Of a DNA stretch of 18,995 bases, positions 6,581-13,810 are shown piece by piece. The DNA lies in contig CAJUTW010000028.1 in the NCBI GenBank assembly GCA_910589335.1, positions 431 to 19,425 of the forward strand, given 5' to 3'. Under the pieces are notes generated by a model. The model ran no database searches. It was not told where the DNA came from and saw only the letters and a program-made list of their open reading frames with translations. The position numbers and the translations under genes are program-made. Each line of letters opens with the position of its first letter. Position 1 is the stretch's first letter. This DNA comes from an uncultured Bacilli bacterium. GTDB taxonomy: Bacteria > Bacillota_I > Bacilli_A > RF39 > UBA660.

Positions 6581-7420
6581 TTAATTTTCGACTTCAATAT
6601 CTCCACTTGTTGTTTTTATTTTTAATTCATTTTTTGCATAACGATCATTATTTTCAACATTAACTTCACCTGATAATGTTTCTGTTTTTATGTATGCTCC
6701 TAAGTTTTTATTTATTTCAATATCTCCACTTATTGAAGTAATATCAGAGTCATCTAATAATTCTAAGTTATCTATTTCAATATCGCCAGATGTTGTTTTT
6801 AAATTACATTTACTTTTTAAGAATTTAATAATTATTTCTCCTGATACTGACTTAGCATTTAATCTATTAACCTCATTAATTTCTATGTCACCACTAGTAG
6901 TTTCAATTTTAGCATTTTCTGCTTTTTGAACAGAAACATCTCCACTGATTGTTTTTATATTTAAATTTTGATTATTTATTTCTTCTAAATTAATATCTCC
7001 GCTTGTTGTTTTAAGATTAATTTCATACTCATAATTTTCTGGAACACTAATAACAATTTTATGAGCAGCATAATTACATATACCAATGCAAAAATAATTC
7101 TTATTTTCATTTATTTCTAGTATTTGATTTTCTTTTGTTAAAGTTAATTCTTTATCATCCTTTTCACCATAATATTTTACTTCTATGTAATTTTTAGTAC
7201 TTTTTTTAATTTCAATAGCTGCTGCTTTTGTTGTTACATTAATTTCTTTAATATTATCTTCGATTTTATTTTCATAAACTAATTCACTTTTTGAAGACAG
7301 TTCAAATATATTCCAACTTTTTTTAGGATTAATTAATAAGATTATTAAAATTATTGTAAGTAAGAATGCTATAAAAGATAATAAACTTATTTTAATTATT
7401 GCTAAAGTTTTATTTTCCAT
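6581..7420 (-). CDS. DUF4097-family membrane-anchored beta-repeat protein
   Basis: The 279-residue protein has one N-terminal membrane helix (~7-30). An extracytoplasmic domain of repeated strands follows, typical of DUF4097 (YvlB/LiaX-related) adhesin-like beta-solenoids. Eight copies of a [ST]xSG[DE][IV] turn, for example TTSGDI, recur about every 18-22 residues from about residue 145 to the C-terminus, which itself ends in TTSGDIEVEN. Related proteins act in cell-envelope stress responses, but the biochemical role is not settled. The ATG at 7420 is chosen because GGGAG lies 9 bases ahead. It overlaps the HTH gene stop by 11 bases, so the two are translationally coupled. A further upstream in-frame ATG sits directly against the Shine-Dalgarno and is less likely. 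Transcription probably ends in the IS256 relic. Confidence 0.85.
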   Translation of the reverse strand: MENKTLAIIKISLLSFIAFLLTIILIILLINPKKSWNIFELSSKSELVYENKIEDNIKEINVTTKAAAIEIKKSTKNYIEVKYYGEKDDKELTLTKENQILEINENKNYFCIGICNYAAHKIVISVPENYEYEINLKTTSGDINLEEINNQNLNIKTISGDVSVQKAENAKIETTSGDIEINEVNRLNAKSVSGEIIIKFLKSKCNLKTTSGDIEIDNLELLDDSDITSISGDIEINKNLGAYIKTETLSGEVNVENNDRYAKNELKIKTTSGDIEVEN

Positions 7421-8048
7421 TTTGATCATCTCCCATCTCAAAGATTATTTTTATGATATTTTCTATTATTGCATAAATTAACCAAATTATCCATGTTATA
7501 TGCCAAGCGAAAGTTATAAAACTAATTAATAAATAAATTATTAAAAAGATAATTGCAATTGTTTCTGTTATTAATTTAGCTTTACGTGACTCTTTTTTTT
7601 CTTCCTTTATTTGTTTTTTAGAATAAACAATTGCTTGATAAACAATTAAACTTGTTGCTACTCCACAAATAAGGAAAAAACCACTAACTCCAATTATAGG
7701 ACTGATATTTATTTCTTCTGTACAAATAATTAAAACTAGACTTAAAAAGTATAGAAAAGTTCCTATAGAAATAAAAATTGCTCTTTTTTTAATAATTTCA
7801 GAATCTGTGTTTTTATTATTTATTGTTTCATTTAATTCCTTCTTTTCAGTATTAATACCTATTAATAGCTCTTCTGTAGTTATGTTAAATAATTCACAAA
7901 TTGGTAATATTTTATCAAAATCAGGTTTTGACTCGTTTGTTTCCCATTTAGAAATAGTTTGTCTTGTGACGTTTAATTTTTCAGCTACTTCTTCTTGAGA
8001 TAAATTTTTATTTTTTCTTAAATCATATAGATTTTTTCCTAAATCCAT
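7410..8048 (-). CDS. XRE-family HTH regulator with C-terminal membrane domain
   Basis: A 212-residue protein. Residues 4-62 form a lambda-repressor-type helix-turn-helix with LSQEEVAEKLNVTRQTISKW, and the family's usual continuation ESKPDFDKILPICELFNITTEELL. Residues 88-205 hold four hydrophobic helices: about 91-109, 114-141, 159-180 and 183-203. Charged loops separate them, with a Lys/Glu-rich stretch at 145-158. This layout, DNA binding fused to a small membrane domain, is common in Bacillota and suggests a membrane-tethered regulator that reads an envelope signal. The start is the ATG at 8048 with GAGGTGA in front; a GTG nine bases upstream is part of that site. It is coupled to the DUF4097 gene downstream. 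A dyad at 8085-8104 over the -35 region suggests autoregulation. Confidence 0.88.
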   Translation of the reverse strand: MDLGKNLYDLRKNKNLSQEEVAEKLNVTRQTISKWETNESKPDFDKILPICELFNITTEELLIGINTEKKELNETINNKNTDSEIIKKRAIFISIGTFLYFLSLVLIICTEEINISPIIGVSGFFLICGVATSLIVYQAIVYSKKQIKEEKKESRKAKLITETIAIIFLIIYLLISFITFAWHITWIIWLIYAIIENIIKIIFEMGDDQNGK

Positions 8049-8072
8049 TTCACTCACCTCGCTGTTAATTAT

Positions 8073-8104
8073 ATTATTTTTAATTAGTTGCTATCTACCA
8101 ATTA
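8073..8104 (-). promoter_or_regulatory. Promoter and operator-like dyad of the HTH/DUF4097 operon
   Basis: TTGGTA (8101-8096), 17 bases, then AATAAT (8078-8073) is the best promoter. A second -10-like TATAAT lies at 8073-8068. Over the -35 is a hyphenated dyad, TAGTTGCTA (8085-8093), two bases, TACCAATTA (8096-8104), whose half-sites agree at 7 of 9 positions (TAxTTGxTA). The size and place fit a dimeric HTH operator. The link to this regulator is inference. Confidence 0.5.
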
Positions 8105-8134
8105 GACATGGAAATTTGTCAACTAACATTAACA

Positions 8135-9337
8135 TTACTCATACATTATATTTATATCAACTAAATTTTCTTCAATTCCTTTAATTTTTCCATTATTACA
8201 TAATTGCCATAATTTATACTTTCCTTGATAATTTGTTTTGTCAGTATAATGAGCTAACCAAATTGGATATTTAACTGGATACCATACTGTTTCTAAATAG
8301 TTTTTAGAGCTATAAAGCATTCCTTTATATCCTGCTTTTTCAATTACTTTTACAAATGTATTTGAAACTTCAGTAAGGTTATAAAAACTTAAATTAAAAT
8401 CTTGATATAAGTTCCAATTTTCCCAATCAAATACAATTTCTAAATCAACTTGATAATTTTTAATTTGCTTTAAAACCCATTCTGCTTCTTTTTTTGCATC
8501 TTTTTTACTATTAGCATAGGAATAAAAATAAACTCCTATTGGGATGCCAACTTTATTAAATCCTTCTATATTTTGTTTAAATTTAGAGTCTATGACATAA
8601 TCATTTCCTATTCCATCTCCTCGACCAACTCTAATGTATGCAAATTCTACACCTTCTTTTTTTAATTGTAGAAAATCAATATTTCCTTGCCAATGTGATA
8701 TATCTATACCTATTTTAGTTTTATTAGTTTTGTATTTTTTTATTATATCTTCATATAAAATTGGTTTAATATTATTAGATTCATTTTTATTTTTACTTTT
8801 TTCTTTTACAGAAAGAGTAAATTTGTGAGTTGACTTATTATTTGAAGAATCAATTCCAACAAAAGTTAGTGGATATACTCCAACATTATTTACATCATAG
8901 TTCCCTTCAATAAAACATTTAGGATTATTATCGTAATTATCTCCACAAAATAAACTTTCTGATATATTATCATCCTCTCCTACTGTAATTGTAACATTAT
9001 CTAATTGACTAATAATTGGTGGTGTTTTATCAACAATGTTAATCTCTACTTCATATGGTACTTTGATATTTTCTGTAGTTATATATTCAAACTTAATTTT
9101 TTGTTTACCTAATTTGGTTGTATCGATATAATGATTACTTATTAACTCTCCATTAATTTCTTTAATTAAATTTTTTAAAGTAATTTTTTTATAAACTTCA
9201 ACTTCTTCATACTTTAATTTTACTATTTTTATAGCATTTTTTATTTTATATTTTGTGTAAGAAAAAGATAAGAAAAAAATTATAAAAATAGAAATAGCTA
9301 TAAATAAAGATAATTTTAATATTTTTTTATTTTTCAT
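8135..9337 (-). CDS. Membrane-anchored GH25 lysozyme with Ig-like domain
   Basis: A peptidoglycan N-acetylmuramidase of about 400 residues. Layout, counted from the upstream ATG at 9355: membrane anchor (~12-33), an ~80-residue beta-rich linker, a bacterial Ig-like domain of DUF5011 type (~108-184) beginning DKTPPIIS and holding two cysteines (137 and 147), a polar linker, then the GH25 barrel from GIDISHWQG (Asp218). The catalytic DxE is FDWENW (Asp310, Glu312), and the C-terminal VDINIMYE gives the last conserved Asp. There is no cell-wall-binding repeat, so the anchor and Ig-like domain probably position the enzyme. The start is uncertain. ATG 9337 is preferred because the only good -10 box lies so close to the ATG at 9355 that the latter would barely be transcribed. 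Neither has a clear Shine-Dalgarno. Confidence 0.88.
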   Translation of the reverse strand: MKNKKILKLSLFIAISIFIIFFLSFSYTKYKIKNAIKIVKLKYEEVEVYKKITLKNLIKEINGELISNHYIDTTKLGKQKIKFEYITTENIKVPYEVEINIVDKTPPIISQLDNVTITVGEDDNISESLFCGDNYDNNPKCFIEGNYDVNNVGVYPLTFVGIDSSNNKSTHKFTLSVKEKSKNKNESNNIKPILYEDIIKKYKTNKTKIGIDISHWQGNIDFLQLKKEGVEFAYIRVGRGDGIGNDYVIDSKFKQNIEGFNKVGIPIGVYFYSYANSKKDAKKEAEWVLKQIKNYQVDLEIVFDWENWNLYQDFNLSFYNLTEVSNTFVKVIEKAGYKGMLYSSKNYLETVWYPVKYPIWLAHYTDKTNYQGKYKLWQLCNNGKIKGIEENLVDINIMYE

Positions 9338-9359
9338 ATAGTCAACTTCTTTCATATTT

Positions 9360-9365
9360 ATTATA
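9360..9365 (-). promoter_or_regulatory. Candidate -10 box of the GH25 gene
   Basis: A consensus TATAAT on the minus strand with no good -35 at 16-18 bases. The AT-rich gap up to 9580 holds no gene. I see only simple A/T repeats and a TACTACTA motif occurring twice. Confidence 0.35.
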
Positions 9366-9580
9366 CCGAACTTTTTAATAATTATATGAAAATTTTTTTA
9401 AATAAGAAGAATTTTTATATTAATAAAGTATATTTGAAAAATTTATTTTTAAATAAAAATTGGGAAATTACTACCATTTAAATATAATCTTAGGAGTTCT
9501 TATAAAACTATATTTAGTTAATAGTAGTATGATTATTTATTTAGTAGTAAAGTTTATTTTAATAATCACTATAATTTAAT

Positions 9581-9603
9581 AAAAAAAGAAGATAAACTTC
9601 CTT
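9581..9603 (-). terminator. Terminator of the arsR-P1B-ATPase operon
   Basis: On the minus strand AAGGAAG, loop TTTAT, CTTCTTT, then seven Ts. It is a seven-pair stem with one G-T pair. The 5' arm begins on the last base of the ATPase stop codon (9605-9603). Confidence 0.65.
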
Positions 9604-11420
9604 TATAATTTTTTATAAAAAATTGTTAATACATTTAATATTACTAGGAAAGTTACTCCAACATCAGCAAAAACTGCCATATAGATTGTACTCATTCCAA
9701 ATAAACCTAAAACTAGAACAATAAATTTTACTGATAATGCTAAAATTATACTTTCCACTACTTTTCTTTTTGTTTTTTTAGCAATTTTTATAGCTGTAGC
9801 TATAGTTAATAAGTTATCATTCATTAAAACAATATCACTGGCTTCAATAGCTGCATCTGTTCCAATATTCCCCATAGAAATACCAATATCAGATATTTTT
9901 AATACAGGGGCATCATTTATACCATCACCTACAAACATTACTTTTCCTTTTTGTTGATATTTTTTAATATATTTTACTTTATCTAAAGGTAAGAGATTTC
10001 CATGGAATAAATTTATTCCTACTTTATTAGCAACTTCTTTTACAATTTCTTCGTTATCTCCTGATAATATAATAAAATCTTTTTTTATGAATTTTTTTAA
10101 TTCTTTTATATTTAGACTACTTTCTTTAATTTTATCAGATATAATAACATGTCCTTGATAAATATTATCTATAGCTAAATATATTATTGTTCCTAAATCT
10201 TTTTCTTTTGGGTATTTAATATTATTTTTTTCTAATAGTTTATAGTTTCCTAGAAGAATAAATTTATTATCTATCTTACAACTTATACCAAGTCCTGCTA
10301 GTTCTTGATAATTTTTTACTGTTTTAAGCTTATCTTTATTTTCTTTTTTTATCGCTCTTGCGATAGGATGAATAGAATTTTCTTCTACTGATGCTATTAT
10401 ATTTAAAAATTCATTTTCTTTTAATTTTGTTTTTATTTTTGTTACTTCAAAAACGCCTTCTGTTATAGTACCAGTTTTATCTAAAATTAGATAATCAATA
10501 TCATTTAATTGTTCTAATTCTTTTGATCCTTTAATTAAAATTCCCTCTTTTGACGATAACCCTATACCACAGAAATAGCCTAATGGAACGGAAATTACTA
10601 AGGCACATGGACAAGATGTAACTAAAAAAACAATTGCTCTATATAACCATATTGTTAATTCTTTACCCATACAAGATGGAATAATTACTAGAAGAGTTGC
10701 TACTAAAACAATAATTGGAGTATAAATTTTTGCAAATTTTCTTATAAAATTTTCGGTATTTGATTTATTTTTATTTGAATTTTCTATTAAATCGATTATT
10801 TTTTTTGTAGTTGTTGTTTTATAAGTAGAAATTGCTTTTACTTTTATTATTGAAGTTTTATTAATACAACCACTTATAACAGAATCATCTTTTCTTACTT
10901 TCTTTAGAACCGATTCGCCAGTAATAGATACAGTATCTAAATATGTTTCCCCTTCTACAAGAATACCATCTAATGGAATTTTTTCGCCTGGTTTAACGAT
11001 GAAAATATCGTTTATATTAACTTTTTCAATTGGAATATTTTCTATTTTTTTATCTTTTTCAACATTTACATTTTCTACTCGTAAATCCATCAATTTAGTA
11101 ATTGAATCTTTACTTTTATGAACAGCTAAATGAGAAAAATATTCACCTATTTGGAAAAGTAAAATTACTAAGACTGCCTCAATATAATTTTTTATAAGAA
11201 ATGAAGCTATTGTTGCGATAATCATTAAAAAGTTTTCATCAAAGATTTCACCTTTTTTTATATTTTTAAAGGATTCTATATACATTGTGTAAGATATAGT
11301 AATATAACTTATTATTAATAAAAGTAATTTTAAATTATTATTTTTTATAAAGATGGTAATTATTAAAATTAGAGAGCTAATTATTATTTTAAGTAAATCT
11401 TTATTTATTAATTTTTTCAT
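9603..11420 (-). CDS. Zn/Cd/Co-type P1B-ATPase (ZntA/CadA-like heavy-metal exporter)
   Basis: A 605-residue ATP-driven divalent heavy-metal efflux pump. It lacks an N-terminal HMA domain and starts directly with membrane helices. Motifs: ITGES (167-170) in the actuator, TSCPCALVIS (Cys270, Cys272) in helix 6, DKTGT (Asp314), SIHPIA (351-352), LSGDN (~453), GDGINDAP (498-505). Near the C-terminus are Lys565 in helix 7 and AVFADVG (Asp586) in helix 8, the Lys/Asp pair that marks the Zn/Cd/Pb-type P1B-2 group rather than the copper group. The ATG overlaps the arsR TGA by four bases (ATGA), so translation is coupled. Regulation by the adjacent ArsR-family zinc-site protein supports a Zn/Cd/Co substrate. 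The exact metal is not proven by sequence. Confidence 0.94.
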   Translation of the reverse strand: MKKLINKDLLKIIISSLILIITIFIKNNNLKLLLLIISYITISYTMYIESFKNIKKGEIFDENFLMIIATIASFLIKNYIEAVLVILLFQIGEYFSHLAVHKSKDSITKLMDLRVENVNVEKDKKIENIPIEKVNINDIFIVKPGEKIPLDGILVEGETYLDTVSITGESVLKKVRKDDSVISGCINKTSIIKVKAISTYKTTTTKKIIDLIENSNKNKSNTENFIRKFAKIYTPIIVLVATLLVIIPSCMGKELTIWLYRAIVFLVTSCPCALVISVPLGYFCGIGLSSKEGILIKGSKELEQLNDIDYLILDKTGTITEGVFEVTKIKTKLKENEFLNIIASVEENSIHPIARAIKKENKDKLKTVKNYQELAGLGISCKIDNKFILLGNYKLLEKNNIKYPKEKDLGTIIYLAIDNIYQGHVIISDKIKESSLNIKELKKFIKKDFIILSGDNEEIVKEVANKVGINLFHGNLLPLDKVKYIKKYQQKGKVMFVGDGINDAPVLKISDIGISMGNIGTDAAIEASDIVLMNDNLLTIATAIKIAKKTKRKVVESIILALSVKFIVLVLGLFGMSTIYMAVFADVGVTFLVILNVLTIFYKKL

Positions 11421-11716
11421 TTTAATACCTCTGTTATGTGCTCAAGACCATATTCTAATATAATTTTTATATGTTCATCAGCAATACTATAAAAAACGTT
11501 TTTTCCTATTTTTTCTGTTTTAACTAAATTTGATGAGCGAAGATTTTTTAATTGATGTGAAATTGCAGATTGAGAAATATCAAGAATTTCACTTATTTCA
11601 TTAACACATAATGGTTTATTTACTAAAACATCTAATATTCTTAAGCGTGTTTGATCTCCAAATATTTTATAAAATTCACTTAGCCCATATAATAATTCTT
11701 TATTATGTATTTTCAT
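11417..11716 (-). CDS. ArsR/SmtB-family metal-responsive repressor, zinc-site (alpha-5) type
   Basis: A 99-residue dimeric winged-helix repressor that leaves DNA on binding metal. The HTH is CVNEISEILDISQSAISHQLKNLR followed by the wing VKTEKIGKNVFYSI. In the last helix, Asp80, His82, His93 and Glu96 (DxH-x10-HxxE) reproduce the alpha-5 zinc site of SmtB exactly. The alpha-3 CxCxxD site of CadC/ArsR is not present (only Cys37). Zinc, or cobalt, is thus the likely inducer. The start is the ATG at 11716 with GGAGG just ahead. An earlier in-frame ATG would place the Shine-Dalgarno inside the coding region, as the residues KGG. The gene is upstream of and coupled to the P1B-ATPase. Two overlapping dyads cover its promoter. 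Confidence 0.93.
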   Translation of the reverse strand: MKIHNKELLYGLSEFYKIFGDQTRLRILDVLVNKPLCVNEISEILDISQSAISHQLKNLRSSNLVKTEKIGKNVFYSIADEHIKIILEYGLEHITEVLK

Positions 11717-11728
11717 TTTTCCTCCTTT

Positions 11729-11748
11729 ATATGAATATCTGTTCATAT
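11729..11748 (-). promoter_or_regulatory. ArsR/SmtB-type operator 1
   Basis: ATATGAATA, two bases, TGTTCATAT: a 9-2-9 dyad with 8 of 9 half-site matches, close to the known ATATGAACA-type operators of SmtB/CzrA repressors. It lies between the -10 box and the Shine-Dalgarno. Confidence 0.75.
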
Positions 11749-11773
11749 ATTCATATTATTATAATATGAATAT
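11747..11773 (-). promoter_or_regulatory. Second, perfect 13-1-13 palindrome over the arsR promoter
   Basis: Arms ATATTCATATTAT (11747-11759) and ATAATATGAATAT (11761-11773) are exact reverse complements around one base. They overlap operator 1 by two bases, contain the same TTCATAT/ATATGAA units in the opposite arrangement, and cover the -10 and spacer. Confidence 0.7.
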
Positions 11774-11781
11774 TTTGTCAA
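11753..11781 (-). promoter_or_regulatory. Promoter of the arsR-P1B-ATPase operon
   Basis: A perfect TTGACA (11781-11776), 17 bases, then TAATAT (11758-11753), within the second palindrome. A TATAAT at 11763-11758 is better as a hexamer but is too close (12 bases) to the -35. Confidence 0.65.
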
Positions 11782-11833
11782 TAGTTGTTTAATTTTTATT
11801 AACTTATTTATGTTTATAGTAAAATATTTAATT

Positions 11834-11859
11834 AAAAAAACTAATGTATTTCTACATTA
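11834..11859 (-). terminator. Terminator of the femX-TSCPD-Nudix operon
   Basis: On the minus strand TAATGTA, loop GAAA (a stable tetraloop type), TACATTA, then G and seven Ts, eight bases after the Nudix stop codon. Confidence 0.75.
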
Positions 11860-11866
11860 ATTTATA

Positions 11867-12259
11867 TCACATTAATCCTTTTTCAATTAATTGAGGAATT
11901 ATATATTTTCCTAAAATACTTCCTACTTTAATACCTTTTGATTTATAATTTCTATCTATCCATATTGCTTCTTTTATTTCATTTTGAACTTTTATATTAC
12001 CAGATATTTTAACTAGATATGCTTGAATATGAATTGGTTTATTAGAAAATACAGCAATATCTTCATAACCACCGATAAACTCTGCTTCAAGCAATTCAAC
12101 ATCTAATTCTTCTTTTAATTCTCTTTTTAATGTTTCAAAGTCAGTTTCATTATTTTCTCTTTTTCCACCTGGTATTATACATTCTTCTCTATTATTATTT
12201 TTTCTTTGAACTAGTATTTTTTTGTCTTGTAGAATAATACCTCCAACTTTATCAATCAT
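11867..12259 (-). CDS. Nudix hydrolase
   Basis: A 130-residue MutT-like protein with a complete Nudix box, GGKRENNETDFETLKRELKEEL (Gx5Ex7REUxEE), at about residues 31-53, so it should be active on a nucleoside-diphosphate-linked substrate. The substrate cannot be told from sequence; the length and single domain are normal for housecleaning Nudix enzymes. Its ATG overlaps the end of the TSCPD gene by eight bases (ATGATTGA), with a GGAAG ahead inside that gene. It is therefore the coupled third gene of an operon with the FemABX-type transferase. Unlike the Nudix-domain regulator at 3908-4585 it has all catalytic glutamates and no DNA-binding domain. Confidence 0.9.
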   Translation of the reverse strand: MIDKVGGIILQDKKILVQRKNNNREECIIPGGKRENNETDFETLKRELKEELDVELLEAEFIGGYEDIAVFSNKPIHIQAYLVKISGNIKVQNEIKEAIWIDRNYKSKGIKVGSILGKYIIPQLIEKGLM

Positions 12260-12497
12260 AAATTTCTTCCAATGCCTTTGCTAATTCACTTGGACATGAT
12301 GAAGATTTAGAACCACATTTGATATCTTTTAATTTTTCTTTAATTACATTAACTTCTTGTCCTTCAACTAATGCTTTTAAACCTTTTAGATTTCCATCAC
12401 AGCCTCCTATATAATTTAAATTATATATTTTGCCATCTTTTATATCAAAATCTATTTGTCTAGAACAAACTCCTTTAGGAATATAAGTTTTGTGCAT
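12252..12497 (-). CDS. TSCPD domain protein, TIGR03905 type
   Basis: An 81-residue cytosolic protein of a family found in many Bacillota and anaerobes. It resembles the C-terminal TSCPD domain of some ribonucleotide reductases. Typical features: KGVCSRQIDF at the start, YIGGCDGNLKGLKALVEG in the middle and CGSKSSSCPSELAKALEE at the end, with four cysteines (at ~11, 33, 61, 68) that could bind metal. Molecular function is not established. Its start lies one base after the FemABX gene stop, and its GGAGG is inside the last codons of that gene. It overlaps the Nudix gene downstream, so expression is tied to both. Confidence 0.85.
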   Translation of the reverse strand: MHKTYIPKGVCSRQIDFDIKDGKIYNLNYIGGCDGNLKGLKALVEGQEVNVIKEKLKDIKCGSKSSSCPSELAKALEEIYD

Positions 12498-12498
12498 A

Positions 12499-13731
12499 TT
12501 ATTTTCCTCCTTTAATCTTTTTTATTAGCTTAAATAAATTATAATGCCAAGAAAGAGGTAATTCATATTCACCAATAAGTTCTTCGACATAACCATTGAA
12601 ACCTCTTTTAAATTCATAAATTCCATAATCTTTAGGATGTTCATTTATATTTTCTGGAATTCCATAAAAATTATGTTTTTTAAATCCATTCTCAATTCCG
12701 TATTTTATAAGTTCCCATTGTATTAAATACTGAGAATTAAATTTCATATATTCTTCATAATTACCACTAGATAAATATATTATTTCTGGTTTTATTAACA
12801 TGAACATTGAACCAGACAAGGTAATTGTATCTTTTCCAACTTTTTCTATTATTTCGTTTGATTCTTTGATTCTTTTATTAATTGCTTCAATTTGAAGATT
12901 AAGACCTTTCTTTTGACCATCATTATATTTTGCTTCTGTTAAACTATCTATTTTCTCTTCTTTTTCTTTTTTTTCTTTTTCTAAACCATTAATATATTTT
13001 TTTAAGTTTATTTCAGTAATAAAGAATTTAACTTCATTTTTGTCATGAAATAATTTATACATTTCTTGAAAATATGAAAGCTTTCTAACTGCAAAGCCTT
13101 TTCTTGCTCCTGTTTCTTCCATGATATTTTGAAATCTTTCTAGTTCATCATAATTTATTTCATTTACTTTAATACCAAATTTTTCAGTTTTATGAATTTG
13201 ATTTCTAGTATTTGCTTTCATTTCTTTTAAAATTTGTTCTTCTGTTTTACCTTCTAAATTTAGCGAAAACATCCATCCTACTTGTTCTTTTTCTTCAATT
13301 GATAGTTTTTTATAACCTAATTTTAATAAATTATTTACTATTTCAGAATTATCTTCACCTTTTTCAACTATATTACCATCAATATCTCTTTCTTTAAAAA
13401 TTATATATGGATCAATTCTTAATACATATCCTTTTTTGTCCTTTAAATAATTTTTTAATTCATTTGTAAAAAATGTTACTAATTCTGTATCTTTAAAATC
13501 CATTAAAAATCCTCTTGGGGAATAAAATTCATATTTATTAAAATGTCTTTTATGACCTAGAATCATTGATGCAGCAATTAATTTTTTATCTTTTTTTATT
13601 CCGACATATAAAGTTTCCCAACCTGATTTCTCTCGTAATTTAGAAATTTCTGGGGCAGATAAAAAAGTTTTTAGGGGATGATTTTCCCAAAAGTTACGAT
13701 ATTCTTTTTCTGTTATTTCTTGAAATTTCAT
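12499..13731 (-). CDS. FemABX-family aminoacyltransferase (peptidoglycan cross-bridge synthesis)
   Basis: A 410-residue cytosolic transferase that uses aminoacyl-tRNA to add residues to the lysine side chain of lipid II. Two GNAT-like lobes are visible. LSAPEISKLREKSGWETLYVGI opens lobe 1 (~20-110), with YEFYSPRGFLMDF near 68-79. In lobe 2, KANTRNQIHKTEKFGIKV (~172-190) precedes a charged antiparallel coiled coil at ~243-298, the tRNA-synthetase-like arm of FemA/FemX/MurM. HNFYGIPENINEHPKDYGIYEFKRGFNG (353-380) is the family's C-terminal signature. GGAG precedes the ATG. It heads an operon with the TSCPD and Nudix genes. Which amino acid it adds cannot be inferred. Confidence 0.93.
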   Translation of the reverse strand: MKFQEITEKEYRNFWENHPLKTFLSAPEISKLREKSGWETLYVGIKKDKKLIAASMILGHKRHFNKYEFYSPRGFLMDFKDTELVTFFTNELKNYLKDKKGYVLRIDPYIIFKERDIDGNIVEKGEDNSEIVNNLLKLGYKKLSIEEKEQVGWMFSLNLEGKTEEQILKEMKANTRNQIHKTEKFGIKVNEINYDELERFQNIMEETGARKGFAVRKLSYFQEMYKLFHDKNEVKFFITEINLKKYINGLEKEKKEKEEKIDSLTEAKYNDGQKKGLNLQIEAINKRIKESNEIIEKVGKDTITLSGSMFMLIKPEIIYLSSGNYEEYMKFNSQYLIQWELIKYGIENGFKKHNFYGIPENINEHPKDYGIYEFKRGFNGYVEELIGEYELPLSWHYNLFKLIKKIKGGK

Positions 13732-13760
13732 GTTATCACTCCTTGTATGTTTATATAATT

Positions 13761-13769
13761 ATTATACCA
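13761..13769 (-). promoter_or_regulatory. Extended -10 promoter of the femX operon
   Basis: TGGTATAAT on the minus strand is a full TGnTATAAT extended -10. The -35 region is weak and lies inside the terminator stem of the upstream gene (13783-13810), so promoter and terminator are nested. Confidence 0.65.
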
Positions 13770-13782
13770 TATTTTTTCATAA

Positions 13783-13810
13783 TAAAACTACTTACATTAA
13801 CTAAGTAGTT
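13783..13810 (-). terminator. Terminator of the 233-residue membrane protein gene
   Basis: A perfect nine-pair stem (AACTACTTA with TAAGTAGTT) and a 7-base loop, followed on the minus strand by TTTATT. The T-run is short. The 5' arm overlaps the stop codon at 13811-13809. Confidence 0.55.

Noticed and set aside
6690..6929. Plus-strand 79-codon open frame
   Set aside because: It is antisense to the DUF4097 repeats; the apparent regularity is the mirror of those repeats.
7807..7998. Plus-strand 63-codon open frame
   Set aside because: Antisense to the HTH gene with no ribosome site.
8634..8828. Plus-strand 64-codon open frame
   Set aside because: Antisense to the GH25 gene with no ribosome site.
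9366..9580. Small ORF or ncRNA in the gap behind the P1B-ATPase operon
   Set aside because: A plus-strand AGGAG at about 9492 is not followed by a start codon with an open frame, and no stable fold is evident.
13212..13397. Plus-strand 61-codon leucine-rich open frame
   Set aside because: Antisense to the FemABX gene; composition results from the Lys/Asn-rich sense strand.
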